Source: Aselliscus stoliczkanus
Lineage: Eukaryota > Chordata > Mammalia > Chiroptera > Hipposideridae
Reading direction: 5' to 3'
DNA length: 64,000 nt
NCBI GenBank assembly: GCA_033961575.1
Contig: CM066732.1
Location: 96,835,187 to 96,899,186 of the forward strand
Shown: one piece after another, positions 63,924 to 64,000 of the stretch
How the letters are laid out: each line of letters opens with the position of its first letter
Position numbering within the stretch: the first letter of the stretch is position 1
Notes under the pieces: model-generated
Seen by the model: only the letters and a program-made list of their open reading frames with translations
The model's database searches: none
What the model was told of the DNA's origin: nothing
Translations under genes and position numbers: made by a program

Positions 63924-64000
63924 TGCAGTGTTTTATATTTTAAAAATTCATGGAAGTCCATGGGCAAAAGTGCTAGGTAAAATTCTCCTAAGTAGGGTAT

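Overview
This is nuclear DNA from a placental mammal, most likely a bat. Genes are split into short exons with GT/AG introns, and most of the rest is L1, L2, MIR, MaLR LTR and DNA-transposon debris. The bat call comes from 22 tRNA-derived SINEs that begin with a GGCCGGCC(G/C)AGTGG head. I associate this style with rhinolophoid bats (horseshoe and Old World leaf-nosed bats); that lineage call is an inference from memory.

Layout. Positions 1-3279 hold the 5' end of TMEM87A on the minus strand: exon 1 at 3139-3279, exon 2 at 935-995, and intron 1 carrying a full-length processed RPS3A pseudogene. About 2.9-3.55 kb is a CpG-rich segment that looks like a shared, head-to-head promoter. From 4376 to 63363 the plus strand carries GANC (neutral alpha-glucosidase C, glycoside hydrolase family 31). 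I placed 23 coding exons that join in frame into about 873 codons with no stop. The last coding exon (roughly 40 residues) lies beyond the right edge. TMEM87A and GANC are neighbours in this orientation in human too.

GANC introns hold a near-complete but dead mariner element (13951-15234), three or four short inverted-repeat DNA elements, MLT1-type LTRs, several L1 pieces on both strands, MIR and L2 fragments, a tRNA-Leu(CAA) pseudogene (63095-63165) and most of the SINEs. The SINEs fall into four related kinds: short A, short B, a trimeric form built from three tRNA-like units, and a long form that ends in an AATAAA-containing tail.

The points most worth following up are: two charge-changing substitutions beside the catalytic acid/base Asp of GANC; a shifted acceptor at exon 10; a possible alternative terminal exon in intron 6; two coding-looking fragments I could not identify (about 3.75-4.0 kb and 12.2-12.65 kb); and the modular SINE architecture. 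I saw no bacterial-type features, CRISPR array or intact mobile element. Exon residue numbers below count the joined GANC exons of this window.
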